From Methanobacteriota archaeon (GTDB lineage: Archaea; Thermoplasmatota; Poseidoniia; Poseidoniales; Poseidoniaceae): 19,101 nucleotides of DNA. The stretch covers positions 1 to 19,101 of the forward strand of contig PAMN02000056.1 of NCBI GenBank assembly GCA_002707335.2, given 5' to 3'. Positions 7,730 through 16,529 of this stretch are shown piece by piece (position 1 is the first letter of the stretch; each line of letters begins with the position of its first letter). The notes under the pieces were generated by a model. The model did not search any database, was not told the DNA's origin, and was given only the letters and a program-made list of their open reading frames with translations. The position numbers and the translations under genes are program-made.

Positions 7730-10700
7730 ATGAATAAGATGGACATTCATGACATTTACCAGGAAGCTAACACAACAGAGGATAAAAAAAGAGCTTATGT
7801 CCGCAAAGCAATTGGTAAGACGAATTACGATTTAAGTGCAATTTTTAAAATGAAAGAAATCAATCATTCAAGTGAATATGTTATAATAATCGAAAATACG
7901 CAACCATACATTTTGCGTCGCCGCCCACCTTTTTATGATAAAACGTTCGAAGAGCGGGCGGCGGGGAATCTGTTTTTTTTTAATTTTGACCGCCTGGAAA
8001 ATATAATTGATCTACAAGAAGAAAAGAAAAAAATGGTTATACCCATAGTGCAGAAAGAAGGTAATTATTACACGTTTGAAAAGTCATCTGTACTGTTCGT
8101 GACGCCACTCAATACAGGAAAATACGATATTGCTTATTTTGACGCAAATATGCTTGATGAGCATGAAATTACAAAGTCCCTTAAGGAATCTTACCTTTCC
8201 CTAGACCTGGGTGTATGTATAGGCAAAAACATAAACAAAAAATTAAAAAGTTGTCTTGAGGATAGATGCATACAACGATCTACAAAATATGAACACTTGT
8301 CAAAGGGAGATTTTCGTCTAAAAATAAAAGGCGTAATGAGCTTATTTTCAGATAACGTAAAGCCCACAACTATTGATTTGGCACAATATCTTGAACACGA
8401 ACACAGTATGCCAAGAACAAACTCTAATGGTGTTTTTGTAGATTGCAACGTCAATCAAGCAGTCTGTGACACGGCGATGGAAAAAATGGAATTCAACTTA
8501 ACTATAAGCACAAGAAACGATACAGGCTTTGCTATGGTGGTTCCTTTCAACAATGGCCAAATAAAACAACTTGACGAAAACCCTATCGCACAGGAAAAGA
8601 TTAAAACCGTCTGCGGTGAGGATTTTGATTTTACGAAACTTCGGGTAAAAAAAGATCACTTTACAGTCGTCTCGCGAATGATTGCAGGAAAAATGTATGT
8701 TTTTTATTTTATAGACGTTTCAGAGAATCAGCTAATCGCAGAAGCAGTTGAAGGGTGCATAAATTTAGTAGACAGCCATAATCTGCATTTGAAAGAAGAG
8801 AATGAAGAAATTCAGAGGTACCGTATAAATTATTTGTATGTGCCTGTGGGTCTTCTCAGCAAGGAAGGAGGATACAGAAGATTGCATTCGATTGTACAGA
8901 ATAGAAAACTTTGTACATTCAAAAACTTATATGTACTTTTTAAAGAAGGCGATGCTACTACTATAGACGAAATGAATGAGTTTCATGTTGAGACGACTAA
9001 AGATCTAGATAAATTTATGGAAGTACTACCAGAAAGTGATTCTGATGATAGTACATCACAGTTAGATGCTATAAAAAACAAACAAATTCATTACAAAGAC
9101 TTACTGAAAGACTTACAAATTAGATTAAATGGCGCAAAGATAGAAAAAATAATTCGGGAGGTGTCGATTGAGGTTAGTGCACATTATAACAAATATCTTG
9201 CTTTTCTTGAAAAATTTATGCAAACATACAAACCCACTGGTAGTGGTAGCCCAGATAAAGTAAGTATACGTATGTTTAACGAAGTATACGATCAGGCACC
9301 TTATTTCGAAGAACTCACGAAAAATCGCGAGTACCAAGATATGATGGGAATGAAAAATTTTACCACAGAAGAGTGGATTACAAAAGAGTCAACACACGTT
9401 AAGCTTGCTATGATGATTAATGACATGCATATGTTCCAAAATCATTTTCCTAATGCTCAAAAAAGATATAGTGATATCATGAAAACAAATTACGATAAAT
9501 ATAAGGAAGCACTGCAGGTAGATAGTTTACGTAAATTTGCCGCAATATTTGGACGCGAAGAAGATCTACTCTTAGAAATGCAGAAAGACACCGATAACAA
9601 TATAATTCAGTATGCAAGAGATTATTACGATAGTAGTTCGCGAAATTTATTCGAAGTGTATTATTATTTTGGGTACATAAGAGAGAGACCCGGCTTTGGT
9701 CCCTATCGACCAGCACCGATTTGGAGATTTCAATTGGCCTATGATTTAAAGGAAAATCGCGAAGGGCCACTACGTCTTTCTACATTTGAAAGTGAAAGAT
9801 TCGGCGACGAACTTTTTGCTCGTGAAAGAACAGAAAGTGCCGTAGTAACAGATAGGAGTGTAACAGATAGGAGAGACTGGTCTACAAAAAAACACGGTTT
9901 TGTGCCATGGAGAAAGAACGACAAAAAAGTCCAATTTCCAATTACTACCGATCCAGATGAAGGGCTCACTGAAAACGTTTTACACAATCGATATGAATCA
10001 TATGGAGGCGGCCTGAAGAGTTATGACTACGACGAGGACACGCCCGAAAGTAAACTTGGCATGTTTTATAAAAGAGGTTGGCCAGATTCAAGAGGCTATT
10101 GCTCCGAGCTTTATAAGGGTCAATTTGCCATGGACGTGGAAAATTTTAAGATTAGGTGGTTAAAGACATTAACCAATGATCAATTAAGAGATCTAAGAAA
10201 ATTTATTGTTGAGACCGCCCCTAAAATTGCTCGCGGGCCTGGGTCTAAAATGTATAACTTTTTAGGCAGGAAAACGACTGTCGCATATGATAACAATCTT
10301 CTTGACGATAGAAGAATCCGTGAAGGATTTGATCTGTGCGCAGAAGATATTCGACATGTATATTTTTTATGCGCTCGAAAGAGAGCTTTTGGAATTCTGT
10401 CATTTGAGGCCACAAAAACTGGTTTTCATAGAAAATTAAATCAAAGTGCTTCAAATGCTACAATATTTAGGTCGCTAAATATGTATGCAAATACAAGTAA
10501 CGTAATAGAGAACGTCGCTTACATAACATATGCGCCTGAAGCGGCAACTTTAGAGAGTGGGAACGGAAAATATTTGATACCCTACAGATCACAAACAAAG
10601 GAACCATACAAAGAAATTACAGTAGCAAATATGGATTACCATAGGGGGATTTCCCCCCCTTTTAAATACCACTTTATGATGAAGCCTTTCGAATATTCAG

Positions 10701-11266
10701 GTTTTCTTAAAGAACCATATACGTATTGGAAAAGCATGTTCGAGGAGTGGAAAGATACGGCAGAGGGACTTGCTGTAAAAAATAATTTACCTTTAAGAAA
10801 AGATGGTATTCGTTTTTCTTCGGTGGAAGAATATTACACGTCGCCAATGCATGTTGGTGGTCTTGGCATTGATAAGCCCCTAAAACCTTACACTAATTAT
10901 ATGTATACATTCCCTGCAATAATTGCTATATTGACGAACAATTTCAAGGGCAAGCGAACGCAGACTAGAAATTCGTACCAGCAAGCAGAATATATATTTG
11001 CTTTTGACATGAAGAAAGGAAGGTGTCGTGAAATAAGTGAAAATCAAACATGTTTACCAAGTACTAATGTATTTAACAACATTACTGGGGATTTTGTAAG
11101 CTCCAACGGCTCCAACCCATTGCAACCCGATTATCAATTAAATTTAAATGGAAATAGTTTTTATGGTGACGAGAAAAACTTTCAGGAGAAAGTATTCGTC
11201 AGGATTTTGCGTGGGACGTCAAATGATGGACCATTAAATAAAATGCGCGACGTGCATTTTTTTTAA
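7730..11266 (+). CDS. Large protein of unknown function (1178 aa)
   Basis: I do not recognise this protein. It is a long intact frame with no signal peptide or clear membrane span. Residues ~430-445 are acidic and Ser-rich (ESDSDDSTSQ), followed by a Lys/Leu/Ile-rich helical stretch to ~500. The centre is rich in Tyr and charged residues, including a small duplication VVTDRSVTDRR made by a 13-bp direct repeat (9846-9858, 9861-9873). The last third contains a Gly/Pro-rich segment (GGLGIDKPLKPYTNYMY) and the protein ends HFF. A second in-frame ATG at 7739 (MDIHDIYQEA) has better spacing to the upstream A tract and may be the true start, giving 1175 residues. It is flanked divergently by the kinase and convergently, with zero gap, by the helicase. 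The size is compatible with a virion core or virus-factory protein, but no function is claimed. Confidence 0.85.
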   Translation: MNKMDIHDIYQEANTTEDKKRAYVRKAIGKTNYDLSAIFKMKEINHSSEYVIIIENTQPYILRRRPPFYDKTFEERAAGNLFFFNFDRLENIIDLQEEKKKMVIPIVQKEGNYYTFEKSSVLFVTPLNTGKYDIAYFDANMLDEHEITKSLKESYLSLDLGVCIGKNINKKLKSCLEDRCIQRSTKYEHLSKGDFRLKIKGVMSLFSDNVKPTTIDLAQYLEHEHSMPRTNSNGVFVDCNVNQAVCDTAMEKMEFNLTISTRNDTGFAMVVPFNNGQIKQLDENPIAQEKIKTVCGEDFDFTKLRVKKDHFTVVSRMIAGKMYVFYFIDVSENQLIAEAVEGCINLVDSHNLHLKEENEEIQRYRINYLYVPVGLLSKEGGYRRLHSIVQNRKLCTFKNLYVLFKEGDATTIDEMNEFHVETTKDLDKFMEVLPESDSDDSTSQLDAIKNKQIHYKDLLKDLQIRLNGAKIEKIIREVSIEVSAHYNKYLAFLEKFMQTYKPTGSGSPDKVSIRMFNEVYDQAPYFEELTKNREYQDMMGMKNFTTEEWITKESTHVKLAMMINDMHMFQNHFPNAQKRYSDIMKTNYDKYKEALQVDSLRKFAAIFGREEDLLLEMQKDTDNNIIQYARDYYDSSSRNLFEVYYYFGYIRERPGFGPYRPAPIWRFQLAYDLKENREGPLRLSTFESERFGDELFARERTESAVVTDRSVTDRRDWSTKKHGFVPWRKNDKKVQFPITTDPDEGLTENVLHNRYESYGGGLKSYDYDEDTPESKLGMFYKRGWPDSRGYCSELYKGQFAMDVENFKIRWLKTLTNDQLRDLRKFIVETAPKIARGPGSKMYNFLGRKTTVAYDNNLLDDRRIREGFDLCAEDIRHVYFLCARKRAFGILSFEATKTGFHRKLNQSASNATIFRSLNMYANTSNVIENVAYITYAPEAATLESGNGKYLIPYRSQTKEPYKEITVANMDYHRGISPPFKYHFMMKPFEYSGFLKEPYTYWKSMFEEWKDTAEGLAVKNNLPLRKDGIRFSSVEEYYTSPMHVGGLGIDKPLKPYTNYMYTFPAIIAILTNNFKGKRTQTRNSYQQAEYIFAFDMKKGRCREISENQTCLPSTNVFNNITGDFVSSNGSNPLQPDYQLNLNGNSFYGDEKNFQEKVFVRILRGTSNDGPLNKMRDVHFF
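11257..11264 (+). terminator. T8 run at the end of the 1178-residue gene
   Basis: Eight T on the coding strand encode the final Phe codons and run into the TAA stop, with the convergent helicase stop immediately after. Runs of seven or more T mark transcript 3' ends in African swine fever virus; that use here is only an analogy. Confidence 0.25.
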
Positions 11267-14014
11267 TCACTCAATTTGTGAGCGCCGCCGAGGCATACGC
11301 TCTACATTAAACGACGCCGGTCGCGCATCATCATCATCTACGTCTTGATTATGGCAATGGTCACGAGTAATTGGCTTTGGGACTTCACCTATGAGTGGGC
11401 TCAAAAGTTCCCTATCAATAGCCTTATCTTCAAATAAATCTTTCATCCATTTTTCTACCTGCTTCATATCAATTGATAATTTCTTTATAGCCAAAGCATC
11501 CGCGGAAAGAGTTTGGAATTCTTGGCCGTTGGGAAATTTTCCAACAAAAGTTAGAATTTCAACCTGCCTTTCATTTTCGGGCAATTTTGAATACACACAG
11601 GCCCGCAGAACTCGCCCAACTCGTTGTTTATGCGTAGACCATGCCGTAGCAGGGTTCGCCAAAATAATTCTACGCACTTGTTTGAACGAAGTACTTTCGG
11701 TGAATGCTCTAGCATCTGCTATGATGCACATAATGTTTTCCCCTCTCTGGTTATCGGAACTATTGAATGCATTTAAAATTTCATCGTTTTTTATTTTTGT
11801 GTTAAATTTTTTATATTCTTTAATTCTCCTTGGTATAAGTCCCTTTTTCGCGTCCCACATTTCAATAAAACAACCACCTTCATTTTTCTCTGTACAATAT
11901 ACAGGGTAACATTCCCCTCCACACAACTCGACCATTTTTTTCAGTAGGCTGGCAAGTGGATACATGCCCATTTTTTCCTCGATCAAAATTAACGTCTTTT
12001 GTTTTGGTCCATTCATCACCTCATCACATATGTACTTCAACTTTGTACACCGTGATTCTGCAAATTTCTTCAAAGCATCTTTGTTTGAAAATTTATTTAT
12101 TTGGTTGACAAATGCCGCTTGTTTAGGTGTTGAGCCACACCAGACATCTAAATTTACATAATTTTGCAGATGCACGATTTTTTTATCTGGAATTTTGTCG
12201 CTATTTAAAATGTGTGCATTTTTTTTATGTTCCGCTGCACACCTTTTTAAATTAGTACCTTTTAAGGTCACACACATGATTTTACCAAGTGAAATTTCAC
12301 CTGGAATAACTCTTGGGTAAATTGACTTAGGTGCGCTCATCATGTAAGAAACAAATCCGTAATCGCCGGCTTTAATAAATTCGTTTCCTTTTATTGTATC
12401 AAGCAAGTCTCTGCCGTCTTTTTCTCTGTCTGTTATTGGCGTGGCGGTGAATGCGACAACAACAGAATTATCAACTTGCCTAATGCATTTTATCAATCTC
12501 TTCATATTTTCAATTTGGATAGGGTAATAATCTGTTCTAGATGGTCTCATTAATACGTGAATTTCATCTAGTAGAAGAATTTTGTCGTTGTAAGAATTTA
12601 TTATACTTTTTTCGTTTTTTGATCCTATCCCAAGTGGTTTTTTAAAATCTTTTTCAATCTTTTCTGTGCCATCCGCGTATACTTTAGGAAGAGTAGCAAT
12701 CGGGTAAAGTCTGTGGAAATCTTCAGCCGTATAACCTCTTCCACCAGCTTCATGAAAAGACAATGCTCGTAGTGGAGACCAAGGAAAATTTGTAATGCAA
12801 CCGGCTGCTGTACCGTCAACTTTTAATCTTATTGGCCCACCTTTCACACATTTTTGCATAGCTTTATTGTTCGCAAACATTTTTTGCCACATGCGGTCTT
12901 CACCTGCTAAAATGTTTACGATTGCTTCTTTTAAATCCTTGGCAATGTCACTGCCTATTTCTTCTGTTGTGTATAATTTGTTAATTAAATCTTCATCATT
13001 CTCAATTTTTTTCTCGTCGTATAGTTTTTTTATTTTTTTTACCGTGTTGAAGAATTTGTAGCGTCCTTCGGTGTACATGTAGTGAAAAAGGCGCTCTTTT
13101 GCGAATTGCCGGAATAAATTCCATGGTGCTGGGTTCGACATTAACTCCATGTAAAAATTATCACGCACGTTTTCTTTTGGAAATAGTACAAACTTAGGAC
13201 GCACGTCGAAAAAAAAATTGTTTAGTGTTTTCAAAATAGTAATCGTTTTTCCTGCACCCGTGCGATGTAACACTAACATCTTTCGCACATCAGGGTTTTC
13301 CGGACGAATGATACTTGGAACGGGAATCTGATATGCAAATGGAGTTTTCGAGCCATCTGCAGAAGGTGTACACGACAGTTGAAGTTTGCTATTTTTGTTT
13401 TTAGGGTCGTATCCACTTGCTTTCATTTTTTCTGTAAATTCTCGAACGAAAGCCTTCGTCCCTTGGCCCTCTTGTAAGTTTAAAGCATTAATATTGGAAA
13501 AAATCTTAATCAACTCTTTTAAGCGTTTAAGATACGCCTTTGCAAATCTTACCCGTAAAGTTTGTTGCATATTTTTTAATGTTTCAATAATAACATCTAT
13601 TTCCTTCTCATCCAGGGAGTTTTCTATGTCAACTTCCTTTTTTTTATTAAATTTTGCACGCGCGGCATCAATTTTACGCATAATGGGATCGTAACTATTT
13701 AATGTTTCTTCAGTTTCGACCGGATCGTCTGTAAAAAATGTACTTAACATCGCGTCTTTGTTCATTAAATCACTGGTGTTATCGAACAACCCTAATATCA
13801 GAGTTGCATTGTTGATGGACTTTCTTCTCCTTGCGTCAGCCTCATGTGCATTTTTATGCCGTATATCTGTTTCACTACAAGAAACTTCATAGTCTACATA
13901 TTTTTCGCGAAAATAACGATGGCAAGGGAATTCGTTTTCCATGACATGGGGAAAATCTTCATAATTAATAACGCGTCGTCCTTCATAAAAAATATCATAG
14001 GGACCCGCTGTCAT
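11267..14014 (-). CDS. SF2 helicase, D6/D11-like (915 aa)
   Basis: Clear superfamily 2 motifs: Walker A HRTGAGKT (250-257), DExH box LLLDEIHVL with DEIH at 483-486, motif III FTATP (522-526), and motif VI QRVGRVLR (797-804) with both arginine fingers. The single-chain layout with a long N-terminal extension fits the nucleocytoplasmic-virus helicases grouped with vaccinia D6 (early transcription factor subunit) and D11 (NPH-I, transcript release), so ATP-driven work on DNA in transcription is likely; assignment to one paralogue is not possible. About 225 residues separate motifs I and II, well above the usual distance, implying an inserted domain (~300-475) that includes KCVKGGP and SFHEAGGRGY. 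The C-terminal tail is acidic then basic (MPRRRSQIE). An A8-TC element lies 18 nt before the ATG; RNR is 33 nt upstream on the same strand. Confidence 0.9.
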   Translation of the reverse strand: MTAGPYDIFYEGRRVINYEDFPHVMENEFPCHRYFREKYVDYEVSCSETDIRHKNAHEADARRRKSINNATLILGLFDNTSDLMNKDAMLSTFFTDDPVETEETLNSYDPIMRKIDAARAKFNKKKEVDIENSLDEKEIDVIIETLKNMQQTLRVRFAKAYLKRLKELIKIFSNINALNLQEGQGTKAFVREFTEKMKASGYDPKNKNSKLQLSCTPSADGSKTPFAYQIPVPSIIRPENPDVRKMLVLHRTGAGKTITILKTLNNFFFDVRPKFVLFPKENVRDNFYMELMSNPAPWNLFRQFAKERLFHYMYTEGRYKFFNTVKKIKKLYDEKKIENDEDLINKLYTTEEIGSDIAKDLKEAIVNILAGEDRMWQKMFANNKAMQKCVKGGPIRLKVDGTAAGCITNFPWSPLRALSFHEAGGRGYTAEDFHRLYPIATLPKVYADGTEKIEKDFKKPLGIGSKNEKSIINSYNDKILLLDEIHVLMRPSRTDYYPIQIENMKRLIKCIRQVDNSVVVAFTATPITDREKDGRDLLDTIKGNEFIKAGDYGFVSYMMSAPKSIYPRVIPGEISLGKIMCVTLKGTNLKRCAAEHKKNAHILNSDKIPDKKIVHLQNYVNLDVWCGSTPKQAAFVNQINKFSNKDALKKFAESRCTKLKYICDEVMNGPKQKTLILIEEKMGMYPLASLLKKMVELCGGECYPVYCTEKNEGGCFIEMWDAKKGLIPRRIKEYKKFNTKIKNDEILNAFNSSDNQRGENIMCIIADARAFTESTSFKQVRRIILANPATAWSTHKQRVGRVLRACVYSKLPENERQVEILTFVGKFPNGQEFQTLSADALAIKKLSIDMKQVEKWMKDLFEDKAIDRELLSPLIGEVPKPITRDHCHNQDVDDDDARPASFNVERMPRRRSQIE

Positions 14015-14047
14015 TTTTTTATATACGTAAGATTTTTTTTATCGTGC
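14015..14047 (-). promoter_or_regulatory. A-tract promoter-like element of the helicase gene
   Basis: On the coding strand A8 (complement of 14033-14040) is followed by TCTTACGTATATAAAAAA and the ATG, an 18-nt spacing. It closely parallels the RNR upstream region (A8-TATGCATTTATATAA-ATG). Confidence 0.5.
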
Positions 14048-15010
14048 TTAAAAATCTTCCATCGTTGAAAACGATTTATCCTCCGTTTTTTTTGCCAAAA
14101 CATTTGCCTTCTGATATTCACCAACTCTCTTTTCAAAAAAATTCGTCTTTCCTTGCAAGCTGATCATATCCATCCACGGAAATGGGTTGCTTGCATTATA
14201 TACTTTAGGTGCTCCCAGCGACTGTAAAAGGCGATCGGCAACAAACTTTATGTACTCTGTCATCATTTCACAATTCATACCTATTAATGAACACGGTAAA
14301 GCAGATATTATAAACAATTTTTCGAGTTCAACTGCGTCTTGTACAATTTGGCACGTGGTAGCAATATCTAACGGTCTGCCTATTTTTTCATAAAGCAGGC
14401 AAGCAAAATCTGTATGTAAACCTTCATCTCTTGATATCAGCTCGTTACTAAATGTCAAACCAGGCATAAGGCCACGTTTTTTTAGCCAATAAATTGAACA
14501 GAAACTACCCGAAAAAAATATACCTTCGACGCACGCAAACGCGATAAGACGCATTGCAAAACTTTCGGCACTCTCTATATATTTTTTACACCAATCTGCC
14601 TTTGCGCCAATTGAAGGTATGTTTTTTATCGCATGAAAAAGTTTATGTTTTTCTGTGTTGTCTTTAATAAGAGTGTCGATTAGCAGACTATACGTCTCCG
14701 AATGTATTGATTCCATGGCCATCTGAAAAGAATAAAATGATCGCGCTTCTGGTATTTGGACTTCGTCAAAAAATCTACATGCTAGATTCTCACATACGAT
14801 CCCATCTGACGCCGCGAAGAAGGCTAAAACATGCTTTATAAAATGTTGTTCATTTTCGCTCAATTCATCAAATTGTGTCCTGTCGACCTCTAGGTCTACT
14901 TCACTAGCTGTCCAAAATGCAGCCTCGTGCTTTTTATACATCTCCCATATATCTGGATGTTTTATAGGAAAAAGCACATAGCGCTCGTCTCCTTGAGCAA
15001 GGACATCCAT
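14048..15010 (-). CDS. Ribonucleotide reductase small subunit, class Ia (320 aa)
   Basis: Reduces ribonucleotides to deoxyribonucleotides together with a large subunit that is not in this window. The eukaryotic/viral R2 signature is complete: iron ligands Asp69, Glu100, His103, Glu162, Glu196 and His199, and the radical tyrosine Tyr107 in AMESIHSETYS, judged by alignment from memory to mouse R2. Family blocks FAASDGIV, VEGIFFSGSF, WLKKRGLMPGLTFSNELISR and KTNFFEKRVGEYQ are intact. The C-terminus FSTMEDF resembles the heptapeptide with which R2 docks on R1, so the enzyme is probably functional. The length is slightly short because the N-terminal extension of cellular R2 is missing, which is usual for viral forms. 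It lies 25 nt downstream of the 268-residue gene and 33 nt upstream of the helicase on the same strand. Confidence 0.98.
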   Translation of the reverse strand: MDVLAQGDERYVLFPIKHPDIWEMYKKHEAAFWTASEVDLEVDRTQFDELSENEQHFIKHVLAFFAASDGIVCENLACRFFDEVQIPEARSFYSFQMAMESIHSETYSLLIDTLIKDNTEKHKLFHAIKNIPSIGAKADWCKKYIESAESFAMRLIAFACVEGIFFSGSFCSIYWLKKRGLMPGLTFSNELISRDEGLHTDFACLLYEKIGRPLDIATTCQIVQDAVELEKLFIISALPCSLIGMNCEMMTEYIKFVADRLLQSLGAPKVYNASNPFPWMDMISLQGKTNFFEKRVGEYQKANVLAKKTEDKSFSTMEDF

Positions 15011-15035
15011 TTATATAAATGCATATTTTTTTTGG
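15011..15035 (-). promoter_or_regulatory. A-tract promoter-like element of the RNR gene
   Basis: Coding-strand A8 (complement of 15026-15033) followed by TATGCATTTATATAA and the ATG; 15 nt between tract and start, ending TAAATG. Fits the A-tract class together with the helicase, HAD and 201-residue genes. Confidence 0.5.
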
Positions 15036-15842
15036 TCAAATAAATATACGCTTCATTATTTCCTTTGCCACTTCATCTGTTGGTTTATCGTTTTGTCTTG
15101 TGCTTAAATTATAATCTTCTACTAAAATGATTATAAAAAGAATGAAATAAATATTACAGTCATAACCGGAAAAAAAACTAGCAGATGTACCAAGTGGCAT
15201 GAGAGTTATATTTTCAATTTTTGTGTTTTCGTCTTTTTCCAACCTTAGCGATTGACGCCATAATACACCTTTTCCATCAATCGTGTCCAAGATTTTGCTG
15301 TAGTCATCCACGACAACATTCGTATTTATATTTTCCGGATAATCATCTATAAACTTCGCGACTGCTGCACTTTGTGTGCCTGGTAAAAATTTTATTTCTT
15401 TAATGTCTGTAACATCTCCTTTGTAATAATCTATTATTGAAACTTTTAAATAGGTCTCAAATTGTTCGTTATTTGTAAACAAATCTAGACTTGCTAAAAT
15501 ACTTTTTGCAATTGATTTACCCAATTCCAACAATAGACCCTGCTTGTCAATGCCTTCTGGTAAAATGATCGGTTTCTTCGACTGTATTTCTTCGCTGTTA
15601 TCAGAGTCCCAATCACTCCCTACACTTGTCACGTTGTCTAAAAAATCTTCTATATCGCTTGGATCAATCCCTGCATGTGTGGGGGGTAAGTTGTTTATAA
15701 CGCCGACAAGGCGCCCTTCATCAATTTCGTCTAGAATTTCATCGTAACTTTTTTTACCATATTTAGATTTCTCATAAAAATGCTTTCCCACTATTAACAA
15801 AATAAAACTAAAGAAAACTTGATCAAAAGGAGTCGCCACCAT
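15036..15842 (-). CDS. Putative membrane protein of unknown function (268 aa)
   Basis: Not recognised. I start it at the ATG at 15842; the open frame extends upstream only through a TTG at 15872 and has no earlier ATG. A hydrophobic segment at residues ~9-20 (VFFSFILLIVG) could be a signal anchor, and a second at ~229-241 (CNIYFILFIIILV) a C-terminal span, leaving a large acidic region between them (EDFLDNVTSVGSDWDSDNSEE). A basic patch follows the first segment (YEKSKYGKKS), which argues for a cytosolic side there. An out-of-frame ATG at 15849 lies 7 nt before the chosen start and would encode only eight residues. The upstream region shares the A14/T14 tract with the divergent 201-residue gene, but 38 nt away, so its promoter is unclear. 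Confidence 0.75.
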   Translation of the reverse strand: MVATPFDQVFFSFILLIVGKHFYEKSKYGKKSYDEILDEIDEGRLVGVINNLPPTHAGIDPSDIEDFLDNVTSVGSDWDSDNSEEIQSKKPIILPEGIDKQGLLLELGKSIAKSILASLDLFTNNEQFETYLKVSIIDYYKGDVTDIKEIKFLPGTQSAAVAKFIDDYPENINTNVVVDDYSKILDTIDGKGVLWRQSLRLEKDENTKIENITLMPLGTSASFFSGYDCNIYFILFIIILVEDYNLSTRQNDKPTDEVAKEIMKRIFI

Positions 15843-15909
15843 TTTCCATAAAATATATTTTAATATTGACAAAATAATCTAAAAAAAAAAAAAATCAGAT
15901 ATAGAGAAA
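15843..15909. promoter_or_regulatory. Divergent promoter region between 268- and 201-residue genes
   Basis: A14 at 15881-15894 followed by TCAGATATAGAGAAA and the ATG at 15910 (15-nt spacing) fits the A-tract class for the plus-strand gene. The minus-strand gene sees T14 followed by AGATTATTTTG at 38 nt, which fits neither class. Confidence 0.45.
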
Positions 15910-16515
15910 ATGGTAGGGGATTTTGAAGCACGGTTATTTGAGCTCGAAAGAATATATTTTAGGTGGTTTGGGCCAAGGCAACCATTTGAGGGTTTCGTGC
16001 GAAGAACACATATGTTAGGTTTAGGTTTTCCATTTCAAGAAGATCTGTGGGAAGTAGAAAAAATTATGAATTTGGTGCATAGAGAAATTCAAGCTATAAT
16101 ACGGATTAATCGGCAGAATTTACCAGTGTTGCGCAATGAAATAATTGGATTTTTCGTAAATCATATGCACGACTTAAGATCTCTTTTTTATTTAGAATAC
16201 CCAAGTGCGACTTTTGATCATTACCCAAGATCTTTTATAAATACTGGTAATAAAGCAATCTTGGCGTTCTTCGATTATTTCTTCGAGCGTATCGAAGAAA
16301 TCAATCTCGGTGGGATGCGGAAAATTTATTATATGGCCGACCGTGATAAAGTTTTTAATTTAGAAGGTGAATGGCAAAGAAGAGTAAATAGGACGAAGAG
16401 ATTGTTACTTGCGGTTAAAATGAACATATTGCAAAGTCCCGCAATTCGGTCTATGGCTCCCAGCTACGAGCGGGTAAATGCTGCGCGCACAGCTTATATA
16501 AGAAGAAATCGATAA
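15910..16515 (+). CDS. Basic protein of unknown function (201 aa)
   Basis: Not recognised. It is rich in Arg, Phe and Tyr and looks mostly helical, with amphipathic stretches (EVEKIMNLVHREIQAIIRI; FFDYFFERIEEINL). The C-terminal ~45 residues are strongly basic (RRVNRTKRLL ... AYIRRNR), suggesting contact with nucleic acid or acidic partners. No signal peptide and no clear membrane span are visible. The ATG is preceded by A14-TC at 15 nt, as for the enzyme genes. It converges on the 803-residue gene with 14 nt between stops. Confidence 0.75.
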   Translation: MVGDFEARLFELERIYFRWFGPRQPFEGFVRRTHMLGLGFPFQEDLWEVEKIMNLVHREIQAIIRINRQNLPVLRNEIIGFFVNHMHDLRSLFYLEYPSATFDHYPRSFINTGNKAILAFFDYFFERIEEINLGGMRKIYYMADRDKVFNLEGEWQRRVNRTKRLLLAVKMNILQSPAIRSMAPSYERVNAARTAYIRRNR

Positions 16516-16529
16516 GTAATAACATGCTT

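Noticed and set aside
10653..10670. G5/C7 inverted run in the 1178-residue gene
   Set aside because: Short low-complexity hairpin explained by Gly and Pro codons; no context suggests a function.
11391..11909. 172-codon plus-strand frame opposite the helicase
   Set aside because: It lies antisense to conserved helicase motif VI coding sequence and shows no motif or promoter of its own.
15843..15872. Extension of the 268-residue protein to a start at 15872
   Set aside because: The codon there is TTG; the first in-frame ATG is at 15842. A eukaryotic virus is unlikely to use TTG.
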